From Takakia lepidozioides (lineage: Eukaryota; Streptophyta; Takakiopsida; Takakiales; Takakiaceae), in contig CM060734.1 in assembly GCA_030704615.1 (NCBI GenBank), positions 15,314,001 to 15,378,000 of the forward strand: a DNA stretch of 64,000 nt. Direction: 5' to 3'. A program made the position numbers and the translations under genes. The notes beneath the pieces were generated by a model. That model searched no databases, was not told the origin of the DNA, and saw only the letters and a list, made by a program, of their open reading frames with translations. This document shows, in pieces, positions 20,365 to 31,170 of this stretch; the first letter of the stretch is position 1; each line of letters starts with the position of its first letter.

Positions 20365-22116
20365 TCACCTTGGTACAATTCTAGCTCTGAAGATGTCGCC
20401 ATGTGGACCTCTTTCCCCTTTTCCAAAGCTGCCAAGGCAGTGTTCAGATTGACATTTGGTACAATTCCAGCTTTGATGATATCCCCATGTACCTCTTTGC
20501 CCTTCTCCAGGCCGGCTGCCAGGCTTGCACAAGCATTGCAAATGCACACAAACATGATGTGCTTCCCCCATCCTTTGCTCATAGCTCTCCAAAGCCTTCA
20601 TTCCACATCCCTGCTGTGCATACCCTGCAAGCACATCATATCGCACTCCACGACACCACATGTCGTTCAGCCATAGTGTCGAACACTCCCTTTGCATCCT
20701 AGATGCACCCACATTTTGCAAACATGTCCACCAGGGTATTGTTCAGAATGTCATCTGGTACAATTCCAGCTCTGAAGATGTCGCCATGCACCTCTTTCCC
20801 CATTTCCAAAGCTGCCAGGGCAGTGTTCAGATTGACATTTGGCACAATTCCAGCTTTAATGATATCCCTATGCACCTCTTGCCCTTCTCCAGGGCTGCCA
20901 GGCTTGCACGCACATTGCAAATGCACACAAACATGATGTGCTTCCCCCATCATTTGCTCATAGCTCTCCAAAGCCTCCATCCCACGTCCCTGTCGTGCAT
21001 ACCCTGCAAGCATCGCACTCCACGACACCACATCTCGTTCAGCCATAGTGTCAACACTCCCTTTGCATCCTAGATGCTCCCACATTTTGCAAACATGTTC
21101 ACCAGGGTATTGTTCATAATGACATCTGATACAATTCCAGCTCTGAAGATGACGCCATGGACCTCTTTCCCCTTTTCCAAAGCTGCCAAGGCAGTGTTCA
21201 GATTGACATTTGGTACAATTCCAGCTTTGATGATATCCCCATGCACCTCTTGGCCCTTCTCCAGGGCTGCCAGGCTTGCAAAAGCATTGCAAATGCACAC
21301 AAACATGATGTGCTTCCCCCATCCTTTGCTCATAGCTCTCCAAAGCCTCCATTCCACATCCATGCTGTGCATACCCTGCAAGCACATCATATCGCACTCC
21401 ACGACACCACATGTCGTTCAGCCATAGTGTCGAACACTCCCTTTGCATCCTAGATGCACCCACATTTTGCAAACATGTCCACCAGGGTATTGTTCAGAAT
21501 GTCATCTGGTACAATTCCAGCTCTGAAGATGTCGCCATGCACCTCTTTCCCCATTTCCAAAGCTGCTAGGGCAGTGTTCAGATTGACATTTTGCACAATT
21601 CCAGCTTTGATGATATCCCTATGCACCTCTTGCCCTTCTCCAGGGCTGCCAGGCTTGCACGCACATTGCAAATGCACACAAACATGATGTGCTTCCCCCA
21701 TCATTTGCTCATAGCTCTCCAAAGCCTCCATCCCACGTCCCTGCCATGCATACCCTGCAAGCATCGCACTCCACGACACCACATTCAGCCATAGTGTCAA
21801 ACACTCCCTTTGCATCCTAGATGCTCCCACATTTTGCAAACATGTTCACCAGGGTATTTTTCATAATGACATCTGATACAATTCCAGCTCTGAAGATGAC
21901 GCCATGGACCTCTTTCCCCTTTTCCAAAGCTGCCAGGGTAGTGTTGCACAATTCCAGCTTCGATGATATCCCCATGCACCTCTTGCCCTTCTCCAGGGCT
22001 GCCAGACTTGCAAAAGCATTGCAAATGCACACAAACATGATGTGCTTCCCCCATCCTTTGCTCATAGGTCTCGAAAGCCTCCATCCCACGTCCCTGCCGT
22101 GCATACCCTGGACCAA
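20365..22116 (-). pseudogene. Tandem PPR array with ~750 bp period
   Basis: Successive blocks begin near 22116, 21839, 21472, 21073 and 20721. Starting points repeat at about 750 bases (20703 vs 21454; 20403 vs 21157; 21074 vs 21821). Each unit has two PPR sub-blocks with LNNTLVDMFAKCGCI, ERDVVSWSAMLAGYARQGRG, MEALESYEQMMGEA, then ALEKGKEVHGDIIKAGIVPN. Frame changes after MMGEA in most units shift HIMFVCICNA into HHVCVHLQCACK. The longest open frame (21472-20699, 257 residues) still mixes true and shifted PPR reading, so it is not a working PPR protein. Confidence 0.85.
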
Positions 22117-22129
22117 GCCGAGTCTCCCA

Positions 22130-22790
22130 AGAACCTTGTAAACATCAGCGAGGACTTAAGTGCACAGCAGCGATAGGGCTTAGTGGGGCTTAGTGCATGA
22201 GGGGGGAAAAAAATGTCAGATTGGTCCTTGAGAACCACCATGGTGCAGCTAAGCAAGCAGAGATTGAAACACGACCTGCTAAGACCAAGCTGACTCTCCC
22301 AAGAACCTTGTAAACATCAGGAAGAATACCAAATCATGGTACTAACAGGAGCCAAAAGCCCACATTTGCACGATGGACAAACTTCTTCACATCCTACATT
22401 AAGAAAAAGCCACACCTTGCGATTGCAATTGTCCCACCATCGTGAAGGGTCTGTAAAAAACTCAAGCGAGCTCTGCTCCGTGCTGCAAATTCAGGGCCGA
22501 GTCTGATGAGAGGGCAAAACAGGCTGAAATAGGTCGAAGAAGAAGGTGCCCACACCACATTGTCGTCGACCTTGTGTCATGACCCATGGAGGATTTGACA
22601 GACCATGAACCCAAACGGACCTCTTGTGTGTGCTGCTTGTTCTGTAGTCAGCTAATGTCGGATTGTCCATGAGAACCACCACGGTGTAGCCAAGCGAGCA
22701 GAGATTGAAACACGACCTGCTAAGACCAACGTGCACGAGGACTTAGTGTGCGCAACAGCGATAGGGCTTAGTGGGGCTTAGTGCATGACG
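22130..22790. repeat. Repeat block next to the PPR array
   Basis: Contains two copies of a module with GAGATTGAAACACGACCTGC and CAAGAACCTTGTAAACATCA (about 22120-22330), two copies of AGCGATAGGGCTTAGTGGGG (22170 and 22757), and copy 2 of the 250 bp repeat (22490-22720). No gene recognised. Confidence 0.6.
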
Positions 22791-22796
22791 GAAATA

Positions 22797-22868
22797 AAAA
22801 CAACGCGAGGAGTTTGAACCCGCGACGCCGCGGCGGGCAGGAAGAGCCCTAACTAGTATGCTACATAC
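22797..22868 (-). repeat. tRNA-like SINE head or tRNA relic
   Basis: The minus strand has an A-box-like TAGCATACTAGTTAGGGC and, about 30 bases on, a B-box-like GGTTCAAACTCC followed by CGCG and a T-rich run (TTGTTTTTATTT). The cloverleaf stems are poor, so it is not a functional tRNA. A plus-strand GGTTTGAATCCCG near 23128 is a second, weaker B-box-like word. Confidence 0.4.
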
Positions 22869-22879
22869 ACACAATTGCA

Positions 22880-23430
22880 ATTTTCCCCCAAAAGTATGTA
22901 TATATTGTACATATGTGATGGGCAACTTTTTAAGTTTTTAACCTTTTTGCAAACCCTATAAGCAACTTTTCTTTTATTTTTTTTTTTTTTTAAAAGGAAA
23001 CCTCAGGCCCTTGAGGAGGGGGAAAAATTAACCCCCTTTCATTTATGGGCCATGAGACCTACAGGAGGTTCAACACCCAGACATACCGTCGTCACGAACA
23101 ATCCCACACACAGGGTAATGCAGCGGGTTTGAATCCCGAACCACCAGGGCAACACACTGTGCACTTACCAGCCGATGTGTTTTTTTTAAATCTTTTGCAC
23201 TTTGATTTTTTTTTAATTTTAATTTTAATTTTTTTAATTCATTTTAGTGGTTACAAGTGAGCACATAGATGTATTCCATGGAGATAAACAAAACTGTTCA
23301 TCCGGTGTCTTCACGGTGGATGTATCCTATGGAGCGTTACATGAAAGATCTTAAGGGATACGTTAGGAAGATACGTTAGCCAGAAGAGATACGTTAAGGG
23401 ATACGTTAGCCAGAAGAGAGTATGGCTGCA
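22880..23430. other. AT-rich spacer with short tandem repeats
   Basis: No gene seen. Contains poly-T tracts (22970-22995, 23200-23240) and a short tandem repeat of GATACGTTAGCCAGAAGAG type at about 23355-23420. Confidence 0.6.
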
Positions 23431-23434
23431 GGGT

Positions 23435-24170
23435 ATGTTCTTCATGGGGTTCATGACTGAGTATATGCAATCATTTGATGCAACTCAATGGCAGACTTGG
23501 GATGCAAATGCGGAGGATGGGGTTGAGGACAAGGTCTTGGAAGGTGTCGGCAAAAAGCGGGACATGATTGGAGCTGAGAGAGATGCAGCACAAATTTTGT
23601 ATGTGCTGAACAGTACCAATGTCATGGCTCCTTGGGTGCAGTGAGTATTTCTTTTCATTGAACCTTATTCATATCAAGTTCAATTTCAATTCTGACTGTC
23701 ACCAGTGTAATCAAACCACCCACAAAGTCACAAATGTCAGTGGTTCATCCTGATTATAACCACTGCTGTAGTAACATAATGTCTGAGTGAATGACTTGTT
23801 GGAAGAGCATGTTCATTTACAAAGTCATTCTGCTCACTCCTCCAGTGGTTTGAAACAGTGGTTTTCAAAGTATCATTCATGCTAGGTATTTTTTGCTAAG
23901 TAATGCAACACTTCATTGCTAACATGTGTCATTCTTGTTGCCATTTTGTGACAAAAAGTATGCAACAGAGAAGGCACAGTTCACATGAGACAGAGAGGCA
24001 TGTGGTGATGAGTGGCGTGCCAATCGATGTCTACCTTATCAGATCAGCCAATATCTAGGTCATTAGATGGTGCCACGGCTCTAAATAAAGAAGACTTGGC
24101 TATGTTGGCTACCATTGAAGCGGCATTTGTACAACCAACCGCTATTCCAGTTGAGGAAAGTGATTAAGAG
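23435..24170 (+). other. Possible exons of an unidentified gene
   Basis: An open frame from 23435 (MFFMGFMTEYMQSFDATQWQ, acidic middle) ends at PWVQ beside a donor-like CAGTGAGTAT at 23639. A second open stretch at about 24064-24167 reads LNKEDLAMLATIEAAF and ends in VEESD plus stop. They could be neighbouring exons of one gene, possibly transposon-borne, but I recognise no family and the intron between them is unproven. Confidence 0.3.
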
Positions 24171-24873
24171 GGTGACGAATATGTTTCAGATTCAAAATAA
24201 AGTTTATTGTTGGAACCATTTGTTCAATAGCATCATCCTTCTGGACACTTGTTTGTTTTTCAAAGTCTGTCACAGGTACACAAACCACTTAAAAGTTTTC
24301 ATGTATCACCATAAAAGTGGTACCAATCACTGTTATGTAAGCAACCACTTATGAGTGACCACTAGAATAGTGGTTCCCATTACTGCAGTGTCTTTCACCA
24401 CCCACTCTCCACCACTGTAAAAGTGGTACAAATCAATGAGGTGTCTTTAAACACTCAAGATCAATGTGCACTGTCCCCGTCCACGTGGAATATTATATTA
24501 ATTAAGTAAAATAGATTTCCAAATCAGAAATCATAAATAAATTTTGAATTATTACACGTGGAGTAGCAAGTGGTTTCAACCACTTCCCATCACTGAGGTG
24601 TCTATAACCACTCACAATGTACTACTGCACCCATCCACGTGGAATATTATATTTATTAACTCAAATAATTACCAAATAAAAAATAGAAAATAAAAATAAA
24701 TTATTACACGTGGACTACTCAGTGGTTGAAACCACTTCCAACCACTGTATGTGATGCCACCGTGGCATTTCATCGGGATTAACCACTGGCAAGTGGTTAC
24801 TAGTGGTTTATAGAGTGGAAAAAGACAGTAGTGGATAAAGGGCCAGTGGTTATTCCGCGTTTTTCCTGTAGTG
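23700..24873. mobile_element. CACTA transposon terminal region (right end)
   Basis: The right edge, read on the minus strand, is CACTACAGGAAAAACGCGG, the terminal signature of CACTA elements. The inside carries about twenty copies of AGTGGTT/AACCACT in both orientations, the usual subterminal repeat pattern. Two AT-rich direct repeats (24476-24562 and 24637-24712) share TCCACGTGGAATATTATAT and TTATTACACGTGGA. It lies inside an LTR fragment that resumes at 24874. The left terminus was not found, so its size is unknown. Confidence 0.7.
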
Positions 24874-25277
24874 TGTGGGCGCTTGCTTTCATAGGAGGTT
24901 GGTCCGGATTTGATCACAGGCCAATCCTAGAGATATGTTGTCGATGGTGAGGCTGGAGTGATGACCAGCAAGACCTGTTTCTTCTATGGTGAGGCTGGGT
25001 TGATGACCAGCAGACCATAGGAGTTCTTTGCGGTGGATGCAGGTGCAGGTTTATGTTACGAACCTAGTAGTCTAAGCCATAAGCCGCAACAGGTTCTCTA
25101 CCCGGTTACCTTGTGGAAAGGGGGATTAGAGACAGGTTTACAACAGGTGTGCAGGTTTTGAGTTTTCATCACGGAGGTGCCACCAATTGCTGAGGGGAGT
25201 GCCGGTACGAGCACTAGCGATACTAGTGGGTACACGAGACGAGGTGTGCGGTTTACCCACCTTCACCTTCTAAGTCC
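24874..25277 (+). mobile_element. LTR end and gag start of the methyltransferase element, plus strand
   Basis: Plus sequence matches the reverse complement of about 7175-7515 in copy 1: TGTGGGCGCTTG, ATGACCAGC words, CATAAGCCGCAACAGGTTCT, CTACCCGGTTACC, with the LTR probably ending GACA at 25134. The gag start follows at 25177 (TSDTSGYTRRGVRF). It stops at about 25277, where sequence switches to an oppositely oriented LTR piece. Confidence 0.75.
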
Positions 25278-25284
25278 AGCACAT

Positions 25285-27481
25285 TTAGGCATGCAGGTGT
25301 GGAAGGGATCCAAACACAAGAAAATCAAAACGGTAACTCTTCCACACCAAAAACACTCCACAGTGTCGCTCCTGCAAGACGCCCCAGCCCAAACCCGGAC
25401 TGACTCTTGCCTCCACCTACGGAAAGGTTTTGGCCTACAGAGAGAGTGAAAGCCTACAAGGAGAAGAGACTAAAGCAATTCCTAATCCCAAGCATGCTCT
25501 CATCCCATTACCTTTATCTCCACACTCTCTTGCTTGCGTAATAGACAAGACTATCTTTCAAGGATCTCTCAAAATAACTCTCTAAGAGCCCTGAAACTTG
25601 CCAAATATTGGCCTTCAAGGACCCCAAGTAGTCCTCCAAATAGTCCTCCAAATAGCCCTCCAAAGGCTCTTCAAATCGTCCTCCAAAAGCTCCTCCAAGG
25701 ACCCCCCAAAGATCCTCCAAAGGCAATACTCCTCCAGATACACCATATATGTCATACACTCTTAACGAAAACGTATGGTAGGCAAAGTCTCTCCACTTGT
25801 ATCCATACACTGTTCAAAACAGTGTATGTTGGGCAGTAGGAGCCATACTTTTTCCACAAAGATGTATGGTGGGCAGAATGAGCTATACCCAATTTTTGAA
25901 GTGGATGGAGACTAGGGTTTGTAGAGTATAGTAAGAAACATTATACACATTATTGCTCCTGATCCATGTTTGCATTGTCTTATCTTGCAATGCATTCATC
26001 ACAAATTGACAAGTTCCTGAGCATGATCTCCTTAGAACTCATAGCAAGCTAATGTGCCCAATGACAGGCGCCAAGCCTTGCTTCAATTTGACTTTTGTAT
26101 CTTCCATGTGCTTTCCCTTGCATGGGCTAGTCACACACACTTCCACCTCTTGGTCTAGGTATTGTCTTCATTCACAATAATGTGTATCCACACCTCTATT
26201 CAAGAGCTCATCTTCTCAAACTTGAAGTTATAAGCCCTAAAGAGCATGCTCTATATAAGCATTACTTGCTTGATCAACCATCCACCACAAAACTTAAGCA
26301 AGAAGGGAATGACTACATGAGCTTCACCTCCCCTTCCTTGTCTTGTCACATGCTAATGTATGGTTGAAGTTGCTATATTGCATGCCTTGAGCCACAATCT
26401 CCTTTCTTCATGAAGACCACCTCCAATCATCTCCCACATGTGCTGCTCTCCAATGCTCTAGGCTTGGTTTCACATCATCATGGATAGAATTTTCACCCAC
26501 ATGCTTCCATTTGGGGTCATCTTGAGCTTCTTGATGCTCTCCAAGTGTTTTCTTTTGTTGTCTTCAAGCCCTAGCCTATGTAACTAGTCCTTGGCTTCTA
26601 TTCCACAACATGCACCCCCTTGAGTTCCCCCAACCCTAGCTTAAGAGCAAAATGGGCTCTAACAAGCTCTTAAGAGCTTTCTACATGCCATGGCATACAA
26701 CATTAACTCCATGATTCATATAGTGGATTATCAAACCCTATAATCCATGCTTCCACACACACAAGACTTCCTCCTTACAATCCTTGCAAAATCTTGTGAC
26801 TCAAGAGCTTCCCTAGCTCTGCAACTCCTTGGTGCAAGCAACACCCAAACATGTGCTTTATTGCAACACCTTGCAAGCACAAGAGCCCTCTCCTTGAGCT
26901 CTCTAACCCCTTGATAGAACACACATGCACCCTTCCTTGCAAATACCTTGCAAGCACAAGAGCTCTCTCCTTGAGCTCTCCAACCCCTTGCAGATAGAAC
27001 ATACTTGCACCTTTCCTCGCAAGCACAAGAGCTCTCCTAGCTCTCTACCTCCTTACATACACGTGCAATACTAACCCTTACACTTTGCACTCACAAGCAT
27101 AAGGTCATCTTCTTGTAGTGATAATGAAAGTGAACACGATGGAAACACTCCACTCATGAATCCACTCAAGCACATAAGCTAAGTCAAGCCAAAGGCACCT
27201 TTGCTAAAGGAATCCACCCTACAAAGCCCTCACCACACTCCCTCTCAATACCTAGAGCTATGGAGGTGGGAGAGGCTCATGGAGGCTCAACTACAAGAAG
27301 ATGAGCCCTCATTAACCCTCACAAGGGGAAAACCCATCTCCATGTCCCAAGTGAGGCTTGACACCTCACTTGGCATATGAGACCAAATGAAGTCCCACAC
27401 AAAATACAAATATAAATATCCAAAATATCCTAATTAACTAGAAGTAGGTAATTCTAGTTAACCATAACTAAAACCGTGACA
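25285..27481 (-). repeat. Divergent LTR copy of the methyltransferase element
   Basis: Similar to 7540-7870 of copy 1 at its left end (GGGATCCAAACACAAG, CCCAAACCCGGACTGACTC, CTCCACCTACGGAAAGG) and to 11090-11350 at its right end (AATCCAC, GAGGCTCAACT, GATGAGCC). The right edge reads TGTCACGG on the minus strand. The CACAGCC array is absent. At 25625-25735 it instead has a degenerate TCCTCCAAATAG-type minisatellite. No genes; 25900-27400 is plain sequence with CTTGCAAGCACAAGAGC-type repeats. Confidence 0.7.
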
Positions 27482-27716
27482 CCTAACCCACCTTGTCGCC
27501 GGACTTTATGCCCCGTGTGACTCACCCTTTCTCGTGCGTGCGCACGTGATGGTTCATTAGAAACAACAAAACAAGAAGTCATAGTTGTTTGTGGCTTAGA
27601 GCTTGCTAGATGTTTCAGCAAAGCTTAGAGGAGACAACTAATAATACTTGAGAAAGACTAAAGTGAGGGAGAGGCCTATGTTCAAGAGCTCAAGTGCATT
27701 TAGGCCAAGTATCATT

Positions 27717-28820
27717 CTATGAAGTGAAGAAAGGTGGTCGGGTTTTGCTTACTGCCAGAGCCATTGGTGCTGCTGGTGCAACTGGTGCTACTGGTGCTGC
27801 TGGTTGTCCAAACTGAAATGGTCTAGCTGTTGTTGACTGTGTTGGTGTTGGGATCGTCAATAATAATGGTGTTGCTAGTGTTTGTCTTCCAAAGAAAGAT
27901 TCAAAGCTGGGAGGTCCTTGTCCTAAGGATAGCCGCTTACTAGCTGTTGTTCCAACTGAACTTAGTGAATCTTTAAAAGCTTTGAATGCTGTCCTGGTTA
28001 CTTTTTCTGGAGAAGCGGTTTCAATTCTTTCGCCTTCTTCACTTAAAAGATCCTCAAATTTTTCTTCCAATAATTCCGCAAAACCTCGATTTGGGCTCGT
28101 TGCTGTGGAAGTTTCTTCAGATCTTTCCTGTGGTAACCATTCGTTGAGCATATTACTCACAACTCCTTCTGGTGTGGTCTTCTCAGTTTCTGGAGATCTG
28201 GTCTCCTGATCTTCTGGATTATCAGTTTCAGCTTGTTCAGATGTCTCTCCTGGAAGAATACTAAAGTTTTGTAATTTTGGGAACTTTTTCCCTGTTTTCT
28301 TCACTCATTCCCACATCATATATGGATCCCTTTTAATTACCCTTCCATAAGCCTTGGTATGTCAGAAAAGAAAATTACAGTGGTCTCTACCCTTTCTTCA
28401 AGATTACACCAACCTGCCAGAATCCGTAGCACGACTTAATCTTTCTTTACTGATTGATCACCAATCTTTTAATGGGCACAATAATACCATTTGTCATTAT
28501 CGGTATACCTGACCTGTAACAAGTCTTTAGGCATCCAGTATTCTACTTCTTCTATGACAGTGTGATAGTAGTCACAATTTGAAAACCTACTTTGTAGCTG
28601 TAACTGATATAATATATTTTACTGATCGGTACCAGTGTAATCAGTAAAGCAAGACGAGAAAGCCAAATCTCGCTTAATCGTTGTGGTTCCCAAAGTGCTT
28701 GTGCAATATCAATTACTCCTCCATTCGATCCCCATTTATCATCTTCTTTGGCAATTGAAAGAAGATCTTATGTTGTATTGCTACTGGTAAACCCTTGAAC
28801 TTTTCTAGGAATGTTTTCCA
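27717..28820 (-). pseudogene. Gag of LTR element B, left part
   Basis: The frame 28304-27717 has an acidic linker (ETDNPEDQETRSPETEKTTP), then LGQGPPSFESFFGRQTLATP and Gln/Pro/Ala-rich sequence identical in style to element A (12483-12050). 28310-28820 continues the element A match out of frame. At 28820 it is interrupted by the chromovirus and resumes at 35164-35267. It is truncated at the left near 27735, before the capsid core. Confidence 0.8.
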
Positions 28821-29387
28821 TGTCACGGACAAAGCCCAAAAGAATTTACGAGGAGTAAATACCAGAAGTTACCAAGTTATCATGTTACCGAAAATTATCA
28901 TGATTTATCATGATCTACTATGATTTACCATAAGTTATCATTGGTTACCAAGTTACCGAAAGTTTACCAAATTATTGAGAGTAACTTGGGAAACTGCTCA
29001 TGAAGCTTCCTTTGGAGGAAACTTCTCCATCAAGATACCTCCTTTGTTTAAGGAAACTTCTCCATCAAGAAACCTCCATTAGGGAAGCTTCTTAGAGAAC
29101 TTTCTAGTAGCTAGTATATATAGAAGGCGAGACTGGACACTCCTCAGTCTCGCCAACACAAGTTCAAGCTACTCTTGTTTCCAGTCCCAGTACTCCAGTC
29201 CAATTTTCAGCATTCCGGTATTCAAGTCGAGTTTCAGTATCTTGTACTCTTGTCCATTGTTATAAAGATCATTTTGATTTATGTTTACCCATCATGCATT
29301 TCACCACGCCGACCTTGACTTCTTGTCTAGTCTTGTATCTCTAGTCTGATCTCTTGTTTGTGTTCAGTCATGTTCTCGTCCTTGACA
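28821..29387 (+). repeat. 5' LTR of the chromovirus
   Basis: 567 bases, TGTCACGGAC to CGTCCTTGACA. TATA box TATATATA at 29115-29122. The predicted RNA start is at 29146, 31 bases downstream. A perfect 10 bp inverted repeat (GGCGAGACTG / CAGTCTCGCC, 29126-29135 and 29145-29154) surrounds the start. The TTACCATAAGTTA-type words at 28885-28975 form a short tandem repeat. Confidence 0.92.
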
Positions 29388-29389
29388 GT

Positions 29390-29400
29390 TTGGCGAGACT
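29390..29400 (+). promoter_or_regulatory. Predicted self-priming primer-binding site
   Basis: TTGGCGAGACT, two bases after the LTR, is exactly complementary over 11 bases to AGTCTCGCCAA at 29146-29156, the predicted first bases of the transcript. This is the arrangement known from Tf1-type self-primed chromoviruses. No TGG start matching a tRNA end is needed. Confidence 0.72.
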
Positions 29401-29425
29401 AAAGTTTGTTCCTTAGTTAGTTAAG

Positions 29426-30440
29426 ATGGAAGACACATTTGTGGAAATGGTCGTCTCCTTGCAGAGTCTTCAGCTCCAGATGCAAGAACTTCGTACCTCT
29501 ACCGCCCAATTACAAGCTGATCAGTCTCAAGATCTTGGCAACGCTCTCCACAATTTGCAACAACAAATTTCAAAGTTAAAGGAGTCGAACAATGGATCTT
29601 CAACCATACGAGTCCCTACTACCACAGCTCCTACTGCAACGGCTCATCTTCAACAGATTACGAGAGAACCAAAGATCAGCATGCCCGAGAAATTTGATGG
29701 GAGGAGATCAAGATTTCGCGGTTTTGTTCAACAAGTACGATTGTTCCTACGACTACATCCACAACGCTACCCCGGATGAAGGTATTCAAGTAGGATTCGT
29801 GGGCACCATTCTATCAGGCACTGCCTTATCTTGGTTTGCACCGCTATTAAAAAAAAATCGCACTTACTATACAATTTTGAAACGTTCATGACCGAGTTAA
29901 CTGCAAGAATGATAGAGAGAGAATTGCAAAGACAAAGATGCGAAATCTTCGACAAGGAGCACGTTCTGCTTCCGTTTATGCTGCCGAATTTCGACAACTT
30001 GCGTGCGACCTCGACTGAAATGAGAAGAGCCGCATTAGTCAGTTTCGATGTGGGTTAAAAGAGGATGTAAAAAATTTGTTGCTGACAATGTCAAACGTGA
30101 GTACACTGAGCGAATTCATCATCCAAATCATTGCATGCGATAATCGTTTGTTTAAAGACGTCAAGAGAAGCGATATGGATGGTCGACGACGCATCATGTC
30201 GCTGCTACTACGGTACCAAACACAACTATCCATCAGACATCCGGTAGTGATCATATGCAGATTGAGTCCGATTCAAGCCATTGACGCACAAGAAAAACAA
30301 AGACGGCTCTCGAATGGATTCGCAACAAGCGTAAACCACAACCAAGAGAACGACATCAGTTCTGATACCAAAAAAGGGGGCTGACGTAAACACCCCAGAG
30401 TAGAGAAGAAGATCACATAGCATTAAACTGCCCCAATAAG
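29426..30440 (+). pseudogene. Gag of the chromovirus
   Basis: It starts at 29426 (MEDTFVEMVVSLQSLQLQMQ) with a coiled-coil-like heptad region over residues 5-60, then PKISMPEKFDGRR. Reading changes frame near 29710 and 29860. GIQVGFVGTILSGTALSWFA is the conserved gag core, followed by FMTELTARM and LSEFIIQII. No zinc knuckle is visible. Several frameshifts and stops inactivate it. Confidence 0.82.
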
Positions 30441-30629
30441 AGAAGATTCAAAGCTCGGGGCGCAACTCAGGTGTTCGATACGAGGAGGTCGGAAAACGAA
30501 GCTGTCCAGTCACAGTAGGGACCATGCGGCTGAACACCACAAATTCCTCATAAAAAAAAGGTCTCTTTCTACCTCTAAACCCTGCACCTTGCTTCACAGT
30601 TCCGGTAAAAATCAGAGTGCAAAATTGAG

Positions 30630-31170
30630 ATATCTCTATAGAAGCACTTTTGGAGTCAGAGGCTTCAGCATGTTTTATTGACAAAAACTTTGCGAAGCAA
30701 CACAATTTAACGCTCGTAAAGAAGAAACTTTCGGCCCCCGTTGAAGTCATCGATGGACGACCGTTAGCATCAGGAAATGTTGACCATGAAACTCAACCAC
30801 TTGAAGTGAAGCTTAAAGATCAAGCATCACATTTTGTTTTCAACGTCATCCAGTCTCCAACGAATCATGTGATCCTTGGACTTCTCTGGTTCATATTTCA
30901 CAATCCTGACATCGACTGGCGATCGCGAAAAATTTCTGCAAGACAAAAATGTAGAAATATCAAAGGTATTCAACCCATGTTCCTTGGAGCTAGAGCTTTC
31001 ATGAGAGCTACCAAAGAGGATGCGACATTTGCACTTTATGCGACTCCGATCAAGACCACAACAGCCAAAGGTACTTCAACATTACCCACTCAATATCAAG
31101 ATTTCAAGGATGTCTTCGAGAAGAAAAATGCAGACATATTGCCAGAACATCGACCCACCATTCGGCCCAA
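30630..31170 (+). pseudogene. Aspartic protease remnant of the chromovirus
   Basis: The protease site reads ALLESEASACFIDKNFA where LDSGA is expected, so both the catalytic aspartate and the glycine are changed. The rest of the fold persists (HFVFNVIQSPTNHVILGLLW, then a tail leading to [22 protein letters not shown]). The enzyme must be inactive. Confidence 0.82.

Noticed and set aside
20699-21472. 257-codon frame as a functional PPR protein
   Set aside because: About half of it is PPR sequence read in the wrong frame (for example HHVCVHLQCACKPGS), so it is a pseudogene.
23041-23160. Plus-strand tRNA gene
   Set aside because: Only a B-box-like GGTTTGAATCCCG is present; no A box or foldable cloverleaf.
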